A stretch of DNA of 64,000 nucleotides from Roseiconus lacunae. Its GTDB lineage: Bacteria; Planctomycetota; Planctomycetia; Pirellulales; Pirellulaceae. Numbering within the stretch: the stretch's first letter is position 1; each line of letters starts with the position of its first letter. Shown here piece after piece: positions 29,835 to 39,903 of the stretch. The notes below the pieces were generated by a model. The model was not told where the DNA came from, did no database searches, and saw only the letters and a program-made list of their open reading frames with translations. The translations under genes and the position numbers were made by a program. Where the stretch lies: the NCBI RefSeq assembly GCF_008312935.1, contig NZ_VSZO01000022.1, positions 62,001 through 126,000 on the forward strand, read 5' to 3'.

Positions 29835-30801
29835 TTATCGACGGCATGCATTGAGACCAATGCGCGTCGCTGGTTTCAACACAATCGCCATCCTGGCGAT
29901 CGTGCTGCACTTGTGCGCCGGTACGACAGGCTTGACACCGTCGGCGTCGGCACAGGGAGCATTTGGCGATAGCAGCGACGTGAATCTGAACGACGGACTG
30001 CCCCGCGAAGCCGAAGGCATCACCGTCGATCAAAATTTGGGACAACAGGTCCCGCTGTCACTTCCATTGATCGATTCGAACGGAAAATCGCTCAAAGTCG
30101 GCGATGTCATTGACGGTACGGTCCCAACGATCGTCACCATGAACTACAGCAACTGCCCAATGTTATGCAGTGTGCAACTGAACCAACTAACGGCGTCACT
30201 CAATCAGCTGAAACTGAAACTCGGCGAAGACTTTCGAATTTTGACGGTCAGCATCGATCCGACCGAATCGACGGAGCGAGCCGCAGAGACAAAGGCAAAA
30301 TACGTCGATGAAATTTTGAATCAACCATTGGCGAACCGCGGCTGGACGTTTGCGACCGCAAAGCAACCGGTGATCACCAAACTCGCCGACGTGTTGGGGT
30401 TTCGGTACCGATACGACGAATCGATTCAACAATACAACCACCCGGCGATGCTGGCATTCGTTTCGCCCGAGGGCGTGATTACCCGTTACTCACTTGCATT
30501 GAACTTCCCGGCCGATCAATTGCGTCTGGCACTTGTCGAGGCGGGCGAGGGAACGGTCGGGAACGCCGTCGATCAATTCATCATGTGGTGCTACAGCTAT
30601 GACCCAGACTCAAATTCGTACACGCCGCAAGCATGGCGCATCATGCGATTGTGCGGTGCGGGTTTTATCGGTGTCATGCTTGCCGCGTTGGTGCCCTACT
30701 GGGTCGGCCGCAAGGGCGGACCGCAATCGGACGCCGCGGGGGCCACTGATTCAGATGCCGAAGGCGGCCCGTCTGTAGTCCCCCATTCGAACGAACAATA
30801 A
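29809..30801 (+). CDS. SCO1/SenC/PrrC-type copper chaperone
   Basis: 330 residues from 29809, or 313 from 29860, which gives a cleaner signal peptide (MRVAGFNTIAILAIVL...SASA); no ribosome site decides. The thioredoxin-like domain has the Cu-binding NYSNCPMLC with the CxxxC motif, FRILTVSIDPTESTERAAE, and the distal His in YNHPAMLAF. A C-terminal membrane segment (IMRLCGAGFIGVMLAALVPY) is present. Sco proteins deliver copper to the CuA centre of oxidase subunit II, whose gene starts 19 bp downstream. Function in oxidase assembly is therefore well supported. Confidence 0.92.
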   Translation: MKTKASQPNYRRHALRPMRVAGFNTIAILAIVLHLCAGTTGLTPSASAQGAFGDSSDVNLNDGLPREAEGITVDQNLGQQVPLSLPLIDSNGKSLKVGDVIDGTVPTIVTMNYSNCPMLCSVQLNQLTASLNQLKLKLGEDFRILTVSIDPTESTERAAETKAKYVDEILNQPLANRGWTFATAKQPVITKLADVLGFRYRYDESIQQYNHPAMLAFVSPEGVITRYSLALNFPADQLRLALVEAGEGTVGNAVDQFIMWCYSYDPDSNSYTPQAWRIMRLCGAGFIGVMLAALVPYWVGRKGGPQSDAAGATDSDAEGGPSVVPHSNEQ

Positions 30802-30820
30802 ATCAAACTCACCTTTCGAA

Positions 30821-32023
30821 ATGTTGAATATGATTCCTGCTGCGATCATGCCGCTTGCGGACTACACCGATAGCAAGCTGTCGTTCTTTCCAGAGTCGGC
30901 ATCGACGTTTTCGTCGGATTCTGACTGGATCTTCTACTTCATCTCCATCGTCGCGTTGATCTTTTTCATCGCGATCGTAATTGCCCTGTTTGGGTTCACG
31001 GTGAAGTACAAGAAAGCGAAAGGCATGGCTGCCGAAAGCCAAACCGATCACAACACGACGATCGAGTTGGTTTGGTCAATCGGTCCTTCGTTCCTGTTGA
31101 TCGTGATGTTCTACTTCGGTGCCCAAGGCTACCTCGCCCACCGCACGATTCCCGAGGGCTCTTACGAGCTTGGCGTCGATGCTTACAAATGGGGCTGGGG
31201 AATCAATTACGGCAAGTTTGTCATTCACCCTGAATTGCACGTCGTCGCTGGCGAGCCAACGAAGTTGACGATGACCAGTAGCGATGTCATCCACAGTCTT
31301 TACATCCCCGCGTTCCGCGTCAAAAAAGACATCGTTCCGGGGCGGTACAACTACATGTGGTTTAAGGCGACCAAGCCAAGCGAAAAGGTCGTAACCGACG
31401 AAGAGCTCGAACAGTTGGCAGCCAAAGACGCCGAGACAAATGCCAGTTGGAACTATGACGAGCGTCAGTTCACCCCCGACGGGTACACCTTCTACGATTT
31501 GTACTGCACCGAATATTGCGGAACGAATCACTCCGAAATGCAAACCGTCGTCGTGGTCCACGAAACCCGCGCCGACCTTGACGCCTGGATCAAGAAATAC
31601 AGCAAACGGGCATCAACCGAGTCGCCCGCCAGCTATGGCCAAAAGCTGTATGAACGACGTGGTTGCAAGACCTGTCATTCGATCGACGGTACCAAAGTCG
31701 GCTACGTCGGCCCGACTTGGAAGGACTTGGCCGGGACCTCCCGACCGCTTGCAAATGGCGACGAAGTTCTCGCGGACGAAAACTACCTTCGTGAGTCCAT
31801 CCTGAATCCGAAGGCCAAGATCGCCGCGGGTTATCAGCCGGTCATGCCCAGTTACAAAGGGCAACTAACCGACGACGATATCTACAGTCTCGTCGAATAT
31901 ATCAAGTCACTCAGCGAATCCGGCTCCGGTGGTGAAGCCGAAGCCGATGCCGGCGAAGGCACCGAAGAAGACACGTCGCCCGGGGCGAATGACGAACAAG
32001 CCGGTGATGAAGCCGCACAATAG
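30821..32023 (+). CDS. coxB: Cytochrome c oxidase subunit II with fused cytochrome c
   Basis: 400 residues. Two N-terminal membrane segments at about 40-70 and 85-105 are followed by a cupredoxin CuA domain: HSLYIPAFRVKKDIVPGRY with the first His, then CTEYCGTNHSEM near residue 228 carrying both Cys, His and Met. A cytochrome c domain is fused at about 265-360, with CKTCHSID near 281 and a Met in PVMPSYKGQ. This makes it a caa3-type enzyme, so electrons can come directly from the Act complex. The last 35 residues are an acidic low-complexity tail. Confidence 0.95.
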   Translation: MLNMIPAAIMPLADYTDSKLSFFPESASTFSSDSDWIFYFISIVALIFFIAIVIALFGFTVKYKKAKGMAAESQTDHNTTIELVWSIGPSFLLIVMFYFGAQGYLAHRTIPEGSYELGVDAYKWGWGINYGKFVIHPELHVVAGEPTKLTMTSSDVIHSLYIPAFRVKKDIVPGRYNYMWFKATKPSEKVVTDEELEQLAAKDAETNASWNYDERQFTPDGYTFYDLYCTEYCGTNHSEMQTVVVVHETRADLDAWIKKYSKRASTESPASYGQKLYERRGCKTCHSIDGTKVGYVGPTWKDLAGTSRPLANGDEVLADENYLRESILNPKAKIAAGYQPVMPSYKGQLTDDDIYSLVEYIKSLSESGSGGEAEADAGEGTEEDTSPGANDEQAGDEAAQ

Positions 32024-32171
32024 TCCACCCAGGACTGCCGCAAGGGCAGCTGGTGGCGACCAAATTCCAAAACAATTTAGAAGCACAGCGAATTCACGTT
32101 AAACTCTTTCTCGCACCCGACTTGTCGGCAACGCAAGGCGAACCGAAAGAGCCAATCGTTCGAGGTACACA

Positions 32172-33941
32172 ATGTCTGTTGGATCAGTCCCAGCCGGATA
32201 CGAAGTGAAGGATCCGGGTTACCCGACTCCCGAAGAGAACTACCTGACCAACTCGCGCGGCTTGTTGACCTGGGCGTTCACCCTGGACCACAAGCGGATC
32301 GGGGTGATGTACCTCGTCGGGGTCTCGGTGTCATTCTTGGTCGCCGGCCTGCTGGCGCTAGGGATTCGACTGCACCTTTTTGCGCCCGAAGGCTGGTTGT
32401 TCAACAACAGCTTTTTCAAGTGGCTTGCCCCAGACAAGGCTCCCAACGACATCTACAACCAGGTGTTCACCCTTCACGGGGCCATCATGGTGTTCCTGTT
32501 CATCATCCCGAGTATTCCGGCGGCACTGGGGAACTTCCTTGTTCCGGTGATGCTAGGTGCGAAGGACGTCGCTTTTCCAAGACTGAACCTCAGCAGTTTC
32601 TATCTCTGGGTAGCGGGTGCGGTTTTCTTCGTCATGGCGTTGCTTGCCAGCGGATTAGATACAGGCTGGACGTTCTACACGCCGTACAGTACGACGACCG
32701 ACACCTCGGTGATCATGGCGACGACCGGGGCGTTTATCCTCGGCTTTAGTTCGATTTTTACCGGACTTAATTTCATTGTCACGATCAACACCATGCGTCC
32801 TCCGGGGATGACGTGGTTCCGTATGCCGCTTTTCCTGTGGGCGACATACTCGACCAGTATCATCCAGGTACTCGCCACGCCGGTCCTTGGGATCACGTTG
32901 TTGCTGCTGATCGCCGAGCGAACCATGCACATCGGGATTTTTGATCCCGAATACAACGGCGACCCCGTCACCTACCAACACTTCTTTTGGTTCTACAGCC
33001 ACCCGGCTGTTTACATCATGATTCTGCCTGCGTTTGGCGTGATCAGTGAATTGATCAGCGTCCACTCGCACAAGCGAATCTTCGGTTATCGCTTCATCGC
33101 TTACTCGTCGATCGCGATCGCATTGCTGGGCTTCCTGGTTTGGGGGCACCATATGTTTACCGCCGGGATGGGTCCGATGACGACCATTATCTTTAGTGCC
33201 TTGACGTTTACCGTTTCGGTGCCTTCGGCGATCAAAGTGTTCAACTGGCTTGCGACGATGTACAAGGGGGCAATCAGCCTGACGACCCCGATGTGCTACG
33301 CGATCGCGTTTATCTTCTTGTTCACGATCGGTGGTTTAACCGGGTTGCACCTGGGAACGCTCGCGACCGACATGCACTTGCACGACACCTATTTCGTCGT
33401 TGCCCACTTCCACTACGTGATGGTCGGCGGAACGTTGGTCGCATTTCTAGGAGCCGTCTTCCACTGGTGGCCAAAGATGTTTGGCCGGATGTACAACGAA
33501 CTGTGGGGACAGATTTCTGCGGTGATCGTTTTCCTAGGGTTCAACCTGACATTCCTGCCACAGTTTGTTCTTGGTAGCCGTGGGATGCCGCGACGATACG
33601 CGACCTATGACCCAGAATTTGCCGGCCTGCACGCGATGAGCACCTGGGGAGCGTTGCTATTGGGCGTCGGGTTGTTCGTCGCCCTGATCGTTCTGTTGGT
33701 ATCGCTGTTCAAAGGCAAGAAAGCACCCGCCAACCCATGGGGAGCGGCAACGCTTGAGTGGGCCTGCACCTCACCACCGCCGTTCTACAACTTTGAACGA
33801 GCCCCAGTCGTAGGCGATCCCTACGAGTTCGGCGATATTCAGTGGGACGGAGCTTCGGATCGTTACGTCAAGGTCGAACCGAAGCGAGAGACCATTCCGA
33901 CAGAAAAACCCTCGGAAAGTCCAGCACACGCCGGGGAGTGA
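32172..33941 (+). CDS. coxA: Cytochrome c oxidase subunit I, A2 (YSHPxV) type
   Basis: 589 residues, about 12-13 membrane segments. Haem a ligand in [15 protein letters not shown]; CuB and cross-linked Tyr in [17 protein letters not shown] near residue 275; CuB histidines in [10 protein letters not shown]; haem a3 and a ligands in [17 protein letters not shown]. The D-channel Glu found in mitochondrial-type enzymes (HPEVY) is Ala here, and the preceding YS pair is present. That is the signature of A2-type haem-copper oxidases such as caa3. It reduces oxygen to water and pumps protons. 148 bp separate it from coxB. Confidence 0.96.
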   Translation: MSVGSVPAGYEVKDPGYPTPEENYLTNSRGLLTWAFTLDHKRIGVMYLVGVSVSFLVAGLLALGIRLHLFAPEGWLFNNSFFKWLAPDKAPNDIYNQVFTLHGAIMVFLFIIPSIPAALGNFLVPVMLGAKDVAFPRLNLSSFYLWVAGAVFFVMALLASGLDTGWTFYTPYSTTTDTSVIMATTGAFILGFSSIFTGLNFIVTINTMRPPGMTWFRMPLFLWATYSTSIIQVLATPVLGITLLLLIAERTMHIGIFDPEYNGDPVTYQHFFWFYSHPAVYIMILPAFGVISELISVHSHKRIFGYRFIAYSSIAIALLGFLVWGHHMFTAGMGPMTTIIFSALTFTVSVPSAIKVFNWLATMYKGAISLTTPMCYAIAFIFLFTIGGLTGLHLGTLATDMHLHDTYFVVAHFHYVMVGGTLVAFLGAVFHWWPKMFGRMYNELWGQISAVIVFLGFNLTFLPQFVLGSRGMPRRYATYDPEFAGLHAMSTWGALLLGVGLFVALIVLLVSLFKGKKAPANPWGAATLEWACTSPPPFYNFERAPVVGDPYEFGDIQWDGASDRYVKVEPKRETIPTEKPSESPAHAGE

Positions 33942-34101
33942 TCCCGGGCTTTATGAAACAATTACCGCATTGAACTGGTGATGCATCGAGCCTGCCCGAG
34001 GGGGCGTTCGAATCGTCGCATTGGGATGACGCCTTGGAGGCGCACCTGATATTCTCTGCCTTTCCACCATTCACATTTCCCCTGCACGGTTGACTCTACT
34101 G

Positions 34102-35370
34102 ATGGCTACCACTGATGCCGGGCACGCCGCCACGGCCGACCATTCAGCCGATTCACATGGTCACGATCACGACCATCCGTCGTACCTCGCCCACCACTTC
34201 GATACCCCAGAGCAACAGTTCGATAGTGGCAAGCTGGGAATGTGGATTTTCCTGGTCACTGAAGTCTTATTCTTCAGCGGAATGTTTTGCGCCTACGCGA
34301 TCTTTCGGGCTTGGCGTCCGGAGGTGTTCGAAGGCTGCAGCCAGTTTTTGAACACCAAACTCGGTGCGATTAACACCGGCGTCCTGCTATTCAGCTCCTT
34401 CACGATGGCTTGGGCCGTTCGTGCTTCGCAGCTCGAAGAGCACAAAAAGACAGCCATCTTGATCGCGTCGACGCTCAGTTGTGCGATGATCTTTTTGGGT
34501 GTCAAGGCGATCGAATACTCGCACAAATGGCACATGGGCTTGCTGCCTGCCGGATTGTTCAGCTACGACCCGAACAATCCGCACCCCGAAGGTGGACCGA
34601 ATTATCTGGCCTACATCTGCGCCCCGTTTGCGATCGCGACCGTGGGAATCGCAATCTGGTTGGTCGTCAGCTTCGTTCGGGGCGCGAAGTTCCAATTCGC
34701 CGTTGCTAAACCGATCCTGGTTGTCTTCTTGTGCTTCTTCGTCGGTGTCGGCCTTGGTACCATTCTTGAGTCTGGTTCCGGTGGTGAGCACGCCGCCCAC
34801 GCCGAAGGCGAGCATCACGACGCTAGCGAACACAGCGCGGATGAACACCACGCAGATGAACACAGTGAGGGCGAGCACGCGTCCGAAGAAGCATCCGTTG
34901 CCGAAGCTTCCCCGGCCGAGTCAGGAGAAGCAATCTCTGGTCTGGTCGCCCCGGGCGCAATGGTCGCCAGTGATGACAACCTGAACGTTGTCAAACGATT
35001 GGCATCGGACAACACCAACACGGGCTTGCAGAGCGAACTCGCCGCACGCCAAGCCCAAGACGAGATGTCCTACGGGGCAATCACGTACAACGTCAGCGAT
35101 GATAGCTCGGCGACAGTTGCGTCGACAGAAGACGACGTGATGCGTAAAAGTCGAGCGGGTGTCTTCTTCAGCATTTACTACTGCATGACCGGCGTCCACG
35201 CGATCCACATTCTCGCGGGGATCGGTGTTTTGATTTGGTTGCTCGTCAGGGCAATGCGAGAAGACTTCAACAAGAACTACTTTGGTCCGGTTGATTACGT
35301 CGGTTTGTACTGGCACTTGGTCGACTTGATTTGGATCTATCTCTTCCCGTTGATGTACCTGATTCGATAA
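34102..35370 (+). CDS. coxC: Cytochrome c oxidase subunit III with His/Glu-rich insert
   Basis: 422 residues from the ATG at 34102; an upstream TTG at 34090 is less likely. Subunit III features: LGMWIFLVTEVLFFSGMFCAYAIF, LNTKLGAINTGVLLFSSFTMAWAV, AIEYSHKWHMG and a C-terminal pair of helices ending in YWHLVDLIWIYLFPLMYLI. Between the third and last groups of helices (residues about 224-348) lies a ~125-residue insert very rich in His, Glu, Ala and Ser. Standard subunit III has no such loop. The N-terminus is also His/Asp-rich. The insert may bind metal ions or just be a linker. Confidence 0.93.
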   Translation: MATTDAGHAATADHSADSHGHDHDHPSYLAHHFDTPEQQFDSGKLGMWIFLVTEVLFFSGMFCAYAIFRAWRPEVFEGCSQFLNTKLGAINTGVLLFSSFTMAWAVRASQLEEHKKTAILIASTLSCAMIFLGVKAIEYSHKWHMGLLPAGLFSYDPNNPHPEGGPNYLAYICAPFAIATVGIAIWLVVSFVRGAKFQFAVAKPILVVFLCFFVGVGLGTILESGSGGEHAAHAEGEHHDASEHSADEHHADEHSEGEHASEEASVAEASPAESGEAISGLVAPGAMVASDDNLNVVKRLASDNTNTGLQSELAARQAQDEMSYGAITYNVSDDSSATVASTEDDVMRKSRAGVFFSIYYCMTGVHAIHILAGIGVLIWLLVRAMREDFNKNYFGPVDYVGLYWHLVDLIWIYLFPLMYLIR

Positions 35371-35446
35371 GGCCGACCGGCAGTCCCGCGGCCAGCCAAC
35401 GTTTTCAACAAGCCAATTTCACTCGCGAACTATCTAAATACTCACC

Positions 35447-35812
35447 ATGTCAGCACACGAAGGCTCACGCGAAGGATACGATTTCGCGCACCCGTTGCCA
35501 TTGCCGCTGTTGTTCGGTGTCTTTGTCGCCCTGACTGTGCTGACGGTGATCACCGTGTTCCAAGCGAATTTTGACCTGGGCAGCTATGACATCATCGTCG
35601 TGATGATCATTGCCTCGATCAAAGCGTTGCTGGTCGGCGCGTTCTTCATGCACTTGGCATTCGATAAGCCAATGAATGTGATCTGGTTCACCGGATCATT
35701 TGTGTTCGTCGCCTTGTTCATCATCTTCACGCTGTTCGACAACCGAGCATCCCATAAAGACGACATCCCGGTTCTTAACGATACCGTAGCAGCCGCGTCC
35801 GCCGAGGGTTAG
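35447..35812 (+). CDS. coxD: Cytochrome c oxidase subunit IV family protein
   Basis: 121 residues with three hydrophobic segments: PLLFGVFVALTVLTVITVFQ, IIVVMIIASIKALLVGAFFM and VIWFTGSFVFVALFIIFTLF. The KALLVGAFFMHL motif is the usual mark of bacterial subunit IV (CtaF/COX4). Its role is assembly or stability of subunits I-III. It is the last gene of the act-cox cluster; a mobile-type repeat and then a strong terminator follow. Confidence 0.9.
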   Translation: MSAHEGSREGYDFAHPLPLPLLFGVFVALTVLTVITVFQANFDLGSYDIIVVMIIASIKALLVGAFFMHLAFDKPMNVIWFTGSFVFVALFIIFTLFDNRASHKDDIPVLNDTVAAASAEG

Positions 35813-35879
35813 CGTTCCATCGTCATCCGATCGATGGTCGACGCTGTGCGGAAGAACCAAGAAGCTTTCTTTTAATCGG

Positions 35880-36008
35880 ACATGCGCCGTCGAGATTCAA
35901 TGTTTTGATTCGGCTCATCAGCCGACGTCCGTTAGCCCGGTTATTGCACTGAAATCGCGGCTAATGCCATGCCGCTAATTCTAGAACCGAGCTTGAACGA
36001 AGCATTAG
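35880..36008 (+). repeat. MITE/REPIN-like element, copy A
   Basis: About 129 bp. Contains CATCAGCCGACGTCCGTTAG near 35917 and a reverse-oriented partner GCGGCTAATGCC near 35957. The right end ACGAAGCATTAG matches the ends of copies B and C. Alignment with copies B, C and D runs over the whole length. It lies between the coxD stop and the terminator at 36021. Confidence 0.7.
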
Positions 36009-36018
36009 TCCATTGACC

Positions 36019-36053
36019 AAGGGCTGCTTTCACTTGGAAGGCAGCCTTTTTTT
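36019..36053 (+). terminator. Rho-independent terminator of the act-cox cluster
   Basis: The stem GGCTGCTTTC (36022-36031) pairs with GGAAGGCAGCC (36036/37-36046), with one G-T pair and a 5-nt loop, followed directly by seven T (36047-36053). It faces the plus strand and lies about 210 bp after coxD. On the other strand no T-run follows, so it is directional. Confidence 0.88.
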
Positions 36054-36080
36054 GTGCGCCGATGGCTTGCTAAGCATTCA

Positions 36081-38189
36081 TCATTCGCCAAGCGACGCCC
36101 GCAGTTCCGCCTCGTCATCGGTGTTAATGGCTTTGAAGACATCCCAGGCCGGTTTGGGCTTTCCGATCGGATGGCCGGCGGATGGTAGTCCGCGAAGCCC
36201 CAACCGAAGCCCACCTTCGTTAGGGTGGTCGACCGGTCGGTGATAGTCGTACGCCAGAATCGACGGGCATTGCCGCAGAATCTCCCACGTCTTTAACAGA
36301 GCGATCGACTGCGTCCTCAGTTGCTCCGGCTGATCCTCCACGGCGTGATAGCCCTGTTCGCTGCAGATCACCGGACGTACGCTGAAATCTTGCTTTCGCA
36401 CTTCCGAACGATGCATCCATCGGTCTAACACCGTCAGATTTTTCATTGTGATTAACGGTGTCTGGTCTGTCTGATCGAGATGTGTGTCGTTCCAAAAGTC
36501 GGCGTTCCAAAGACTTTGAGGGTAAGGATGATAGGCGACCCCCCAAGCAAACTCTCCGTGTTGCTTCGTGTCTTCGACCAAGCGTGAAAGCATGTCTCGC
36601 GGCGGATAGGTCTTCCATGGCAAACAATCCGTTGCATTCCAGCGATGGGTGAGGGAGATAAAAACGTGCGCATGTGGATTGTGCTTCCGAGTCACCGCGT
36701 CGATCAATCGCATCGAACGCAGGTAATGATCAGTAAACACATCCATCGGCTGCTCTCCCATGTTGGTCCATTGCCACCCATAGTCGACTTCGTTGTGCGC
36801 AATCCAGTGGTCGATCCGGCGATCTGGATTTGCTCCGCCGTAGCGTTCCGCCAAAACCTCTAAGATGGCGGCGTACAGCCGAACGGATTCGCGACTGGTC
36901 AGGTTTGGCATGGTGTAACTGCCTTCGTCGCTGGCTTCGGGATGCGTTAGGCTGCCCGTCTCGTTTTCATCTGACCTGCCCTCAGGATGAATAAGCAGAA
37001 TTCCTGCGACCACACAGCCCGCTTTTCTCGCCCGTTCAATGTTGCGGTCGTAACCGACCAGACGCTGCTCATTGACCCACCATGTCTTTCCAGCGATCGA
37101 CCGCTTCTCCCATCCTTGCCTGGGCGATGCGCTTACAAGTCGGTTGAGCAGCATGTTGACCGAAGCATGTTTCAAACCAAGGTCACGAAGCATCTGTGAA
37201 CTAAACCGCGTATCGACACAGGTCAAACCTTTGGCTGCGTGCAATTTCGGCGGCGCGTTGCGCCGAACGTTCGTCGCGATCTCCGGATAGACCTCGGCGG
37301 AAATCGGTTCGTAGCCGCCATCGACGAGGCTAGCCAACTGCAATCGTGTGCCGGGCAGCCAGTCTTGCCCGCCGATGGCTAGCTCCATTTCGAACTCACC
37401 CGTTCCGACAGCCTTTTTGACTGGCCAAACTTTCCCGTCGGATCGCCTCTCAATCGGATTGGCTGCAATTTCATGAGGCTCACGAGCGACGATAACCACC
37501 GCCCCATCACTCGGTGGCCCCTGCCCGACGACGATCATTCGATCACCACTAGGGCGGACTCGATTGATGGTCGCCGGCCATGAACGAGAGTGATGGTCGG
37601 CGATCCGTTTCGCGAGTTGTTCTTTGGCGACCCGACGCTCGCGAGCGGTACGCTGCAAAGCCTCTTCGTGGTCACTGATCGGCCGGATGATCGCTCGGCG
37701 AATATTCAACCGCACGTCAGGGCGAGCCCCCAAGTCGACTCGAACCGAAATGGCATTCGAAGCTGGCAATTGCTCGCCCAGCAGCTCATTTAAATTGACG
37801 GTGTAGCGCGTCCAGCCTTCCGCCTTTGGAACCGGTGGCAAATGCCAAATCGGAGACAGGCCGGCATTGTCCCCCATCCGCCATTCCAAGTGCTTGATAC
37901 CGGATGGGCAGAAGTATTCTGCTTCCAGAATCCAATCGCGTGACTTCGATGGCAACGACGGCAGTCGAAACCAAACGAATGGGTCGGTGCCTTGAGTCCG
38001 AAACGTGACCGCTTGTTGATTGCCGACCGAGCGTTCATGCGTCAATTCGACATGATGATTGCGATGAGCGAGCTCATCCAAATCCAAGGCAAACTGCTGG
38101 CCGCTCGCGTTAAGATTTGCAAGCAGGATGACTTGGCATCCTAGACAGAGGGCCGCACCGCCCCACGTTTCGATTCTCATAGAGTCCAC
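36081..38189 (-). CDS. Secreted glycoside-hydrolase-like protein (DUF5722-like)
   Basis: 702 residues with an N-terminal hydrophobic signal (WGGAALCLGCQVILLANLNA). Residues about 30-190 look like a beta-sandwich carbohydrate-recognition region. From about 330 an (alpha/beta)-barrel-like part follows with MLRDLGLKHASVNMLLN, GVAYHPYPQSLWNADFW, ICSEQGYHAVED and a possible acid in WIAHNEVDYGW. I associate this layout with DUF5722-type predicted glycosidases, but catalytic residues are not assigned. It would act outside the cytoplasm on a polysaccharide, which fits the sulfatases in the window. It is 33 bp downstream of mtaB on the same strand. Confidence 0.7.
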   Translation of the reverse strand: MDSMRIETWGGAALCLGCQVILLANLNASGQQFALDLDELAHRNHHVELTHERSVGNQQAVTFRTQGTDPFVWFRLPSLPSKSRDWILEAEYFCPSGIKHLEWRMGDNAGLSPIWHLPPVPKAEGWTRYTVNLNELLGEQLPASNAISVRVDLGARPDVRLNIRRAIIRPISDHEEALQRTARERRVAKEQLAKRIADHHSRSWPATINRVRPSGDRMIVVGQGPPSDGAVVIVAREPHEIAANPIERRSDGKVWPVKKAVGTGEFEMELAIGGQDWLPGTRLQLASLVDGGYEPISAEVYPEIATNVRRNAPPKLHAAKGLTCVDTRFSSQMLRDLGLKHASVNMLLNRLVSASPRQGWEKRSIAGKTWWVNEQRLVGYDRNIERARKAGCVVAGILLIHPEGRSDENETGSLTHPEASDEGSYTMPNLTSRESVRLYAAILEVLAERYGGANPDRRIDHWIAHNEVDYGWQWTNMGEQPMDVFTDHYLRSMRLIDAVTRKHNPHAHVFISLTHRWNATDCLPWKTYPPRDMLSRLVEDTKQHGEFAWGVAYHPYPQSLWNADFWNDTHLDQTDQTPLITMKNLTVLDRWMHRSEVRKQDFSVRPVICSEQGYHAVEDQPEQLRTQSIALLKTWEILRQCPSILAYDYHRPVDHPNEGGLRLGLRGLPSAGHPIGKPKPAWDVFKAINTDDEAELRASLGE

Positions 38190-38222
38190 GTTGATTTCGC
38201 TGAGTGATGATCAGCGAAAATC

Positions 38223-39530
38223 TTAGCAGATCGGTCGAACGTGCAATCGATCGTCTTCGGCACGCAGGACGTTGGCGTGAATCAACTGTCCTGGTTCAGT
38301 TCCGATCGCATCGGTGACAAACTCGGCGGCGGCATAGCGGCACGTTGTCCCCCGCACAACCGTTTGGTTCGGCGAGGATTGCAGCGACACCATCCGCTTT
38401 GTTGACTCAACCAACAACTGCACCGGCTCGCCGACCAGGCTGCCATAATATTCGCGTCGCAGCTCCGCTTCGAGTTCACCGAGCCGACGGATACGATCTT
38501 GCTTGACGTCACCGTGAACTTGGTTGGGCATTTCGGCGGCGGGTGTTCCACGCCGGGCGCTGAACGGAAACGCGTGGATTTTCGAAAAGCCAGCGTTTCG
38601 GCAGGTCTGGATCGTTTGCTCGAACTCTTCGTCGGTTTCACCGGGAAAACCTGCGATGATGTCCGTCGTGATCGCGGGCTTGACGAGCGATTCACGTAAC
38701 AGCCGGCAGCGATCGAGAAACATTTTGGTTCCCCAGCGACGCCGCATCCGCCTCAAGACTGAATCACTTCCGGCCTGCAAACAGAGATGCAGGTGCGGAA
38801 CGACGCGGTCAGCATATTCGTTCATCACGGCGATCAAGCTGCGTGTCACTTCGGTCGCCTCGATACTGGAAAGCCGAATCCGGAAGTCACCGGGCAATTC
38901 GCAAAGTTGCTGAACAAGATCAGCCAACCGTGTCCAATCTTCTCGTGGCTTGTTTCGATTCCAATCGACGCCGTAGTGGCCGAGATGAATTCCGGTGAGC
39001 ACGACTTCGCGGTGTCCGGCTTCGGTTAGTCGTCGAACCTCATCGACGATATGGTCCAAGGGGCGTGATGTGAGCGCTGGCCGGACGTGTGGGATGATGC
39101 AATAGCTGCAACGCAGCAAACAACCGTCTTGGACTTTGACATAGGCCCGATGCCGCCCCGAGAATCCATCCAGTCCCGTGGGGACATCGACGACGCCAAA
39201 GCGTGTCATCAGATCAGGCAATTCGCGTTTGTCGGTGACCACATCGACAACGCCGGGCAGCGCCGCGACTTCGTCGGGTGCGCGCGTCGCGTAGCATCCC
39301 ATCACGACGATGCGGGCATTGGGATTGTCGCGTGACATTCGACGAATGACTTGCCGGCTTTTCGCGTCGCCCTGATTGGTCACCGTGCAGGTATTGACGA
39401 TGCACACGTCGGCTTGGTCACCCTCATCGCAATCGGAAAAGCCGACTTTTTGAAGCCCTTGTCGAACGAGTTCAGTTTCGTATTGGTTGACTTTGCAACC
39501 GAGCGTGGTCACTCGCAGTTTTGCGGTCAT
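38223..39530 (-). CDS. mtaB: tRNA t6A37 methylthiotransferase
   Basis: 435 residues. The UPF0004 domain has Cys12, Cys48 and Cys79 for one 4Fe-4S cluster. The radical-SAM motif CLLRCSYC (Cys137, 141, 144) binds the second. GFPGETDEEFEQT and HAFPFSARRGTPA follow, then a short TRAM-like C-terminus. Length and motifs fit the MtaB branch, which converts t6A to ms2t6A at position 37 of ANN-decoding tRNAs, rather than MiaB or RimO. It lies 16 bp downstream of clpS, probably one transcript. Confidence 0.92.
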   Translation of the reverse strand: MTAKLRVTTLGCKVNQYETELVRQGLQKVGFSDCDEGDQADVCIVNTCTVTNQGDAKSRQVIRRMSRDNPNARIVVMGCYATRAPDEVAALPGVVDVVTDKRELPDLMTRFGVVDVPTGLDGFSGRHRAYVKVQDGCLLRCSYCIIPHVRPALTSRPLDHIVDEVRRLTEAGHREVVLTGIHLGHYGVDWNRNKPREDWTRLADLVQQLCELPGDFRIRLSSIEATEVTRSLIAVMNEYADRVVPHLHLCLQAGSDSVLRRMRRRWGTKMFLDRCRLLRESLVKPAITTDIIAGFPGETDEEFEQTIQTCRNAGFSKIHAFPFSARRGTPAAEMPNQVHGDVKQDRIRRLGELEAELRREYYGSLVGEPVQLLVESTKRMVSLQSSPNQTVVRGTTCRYAAAEFVTDAIGTEPGQLIHANVLRAEDDRLHVRPIC

Positions 39531-39546
39531 GAAAACTTGTCGCTGT

Positions 39547-39903
39547 TTATCCTTCGACCGGTTCGATCGTCGCGGACATACTGCCCTTGCAACGCGGAAT
39601 TAGGTCGTCTTTGCCAAAGGCGTGAATCTGGTCTCGTTTTAGTTCGGCATGTTCCAGGGTGGTGGTCAAACAAATCGCCTTCCCCCGAAAATCAACTTCG
39701 GTCGCGATCTCGAACCCCTTTTCGACCGGGTGGCGGAACAGTTTCCGCATCATCATGACGACGTATTGATAGCTATGATCGGAGTCATCCCAAAGGATGA
39801 CGTTGTACATCGGTTGGCGTTTCGGCTTCGTACGTTTCTTATTTTTGGTCGCCGTCTTTTCTTCGGTGGTCGGCTCAGCCACCACGACATCATTTTCTGA
39901 CAT
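39547..39903 (-). CDS. clpS: ATP-dependent Clp protease adaptor ClpS
   Basis: 118 residues. After a polar N-terminal tail of about 32 residues the ClpS fold begins with YNVILWDDSDHSYQYVV, then MMRKLFRHPVEKGFEIATEV and a C-terminal ERDQIHAFG-like LKRDQIHAFGKDD. ClpS hands N-degron substrates to ClpA/ClpC. The substrate-binding Asp-Asp pair (DDSDH) and the distal His region are present. It is the first gene of a minus-strand group with mtaB and the secreted protein, divergent from the dipeptidase at 40149. Confidence 0.93.
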   Translation of the reverse strand: MSENDVVVAEPTTEEKTATKNKKRTKPKRQPMYNVILWDDSDHSYQYVVMMMRKLFRHPVEKGFEIATEVDFRGKAICLTTTLEHAELKRDQIHAFGKDDLIPRCKGSMSATIEPVEG

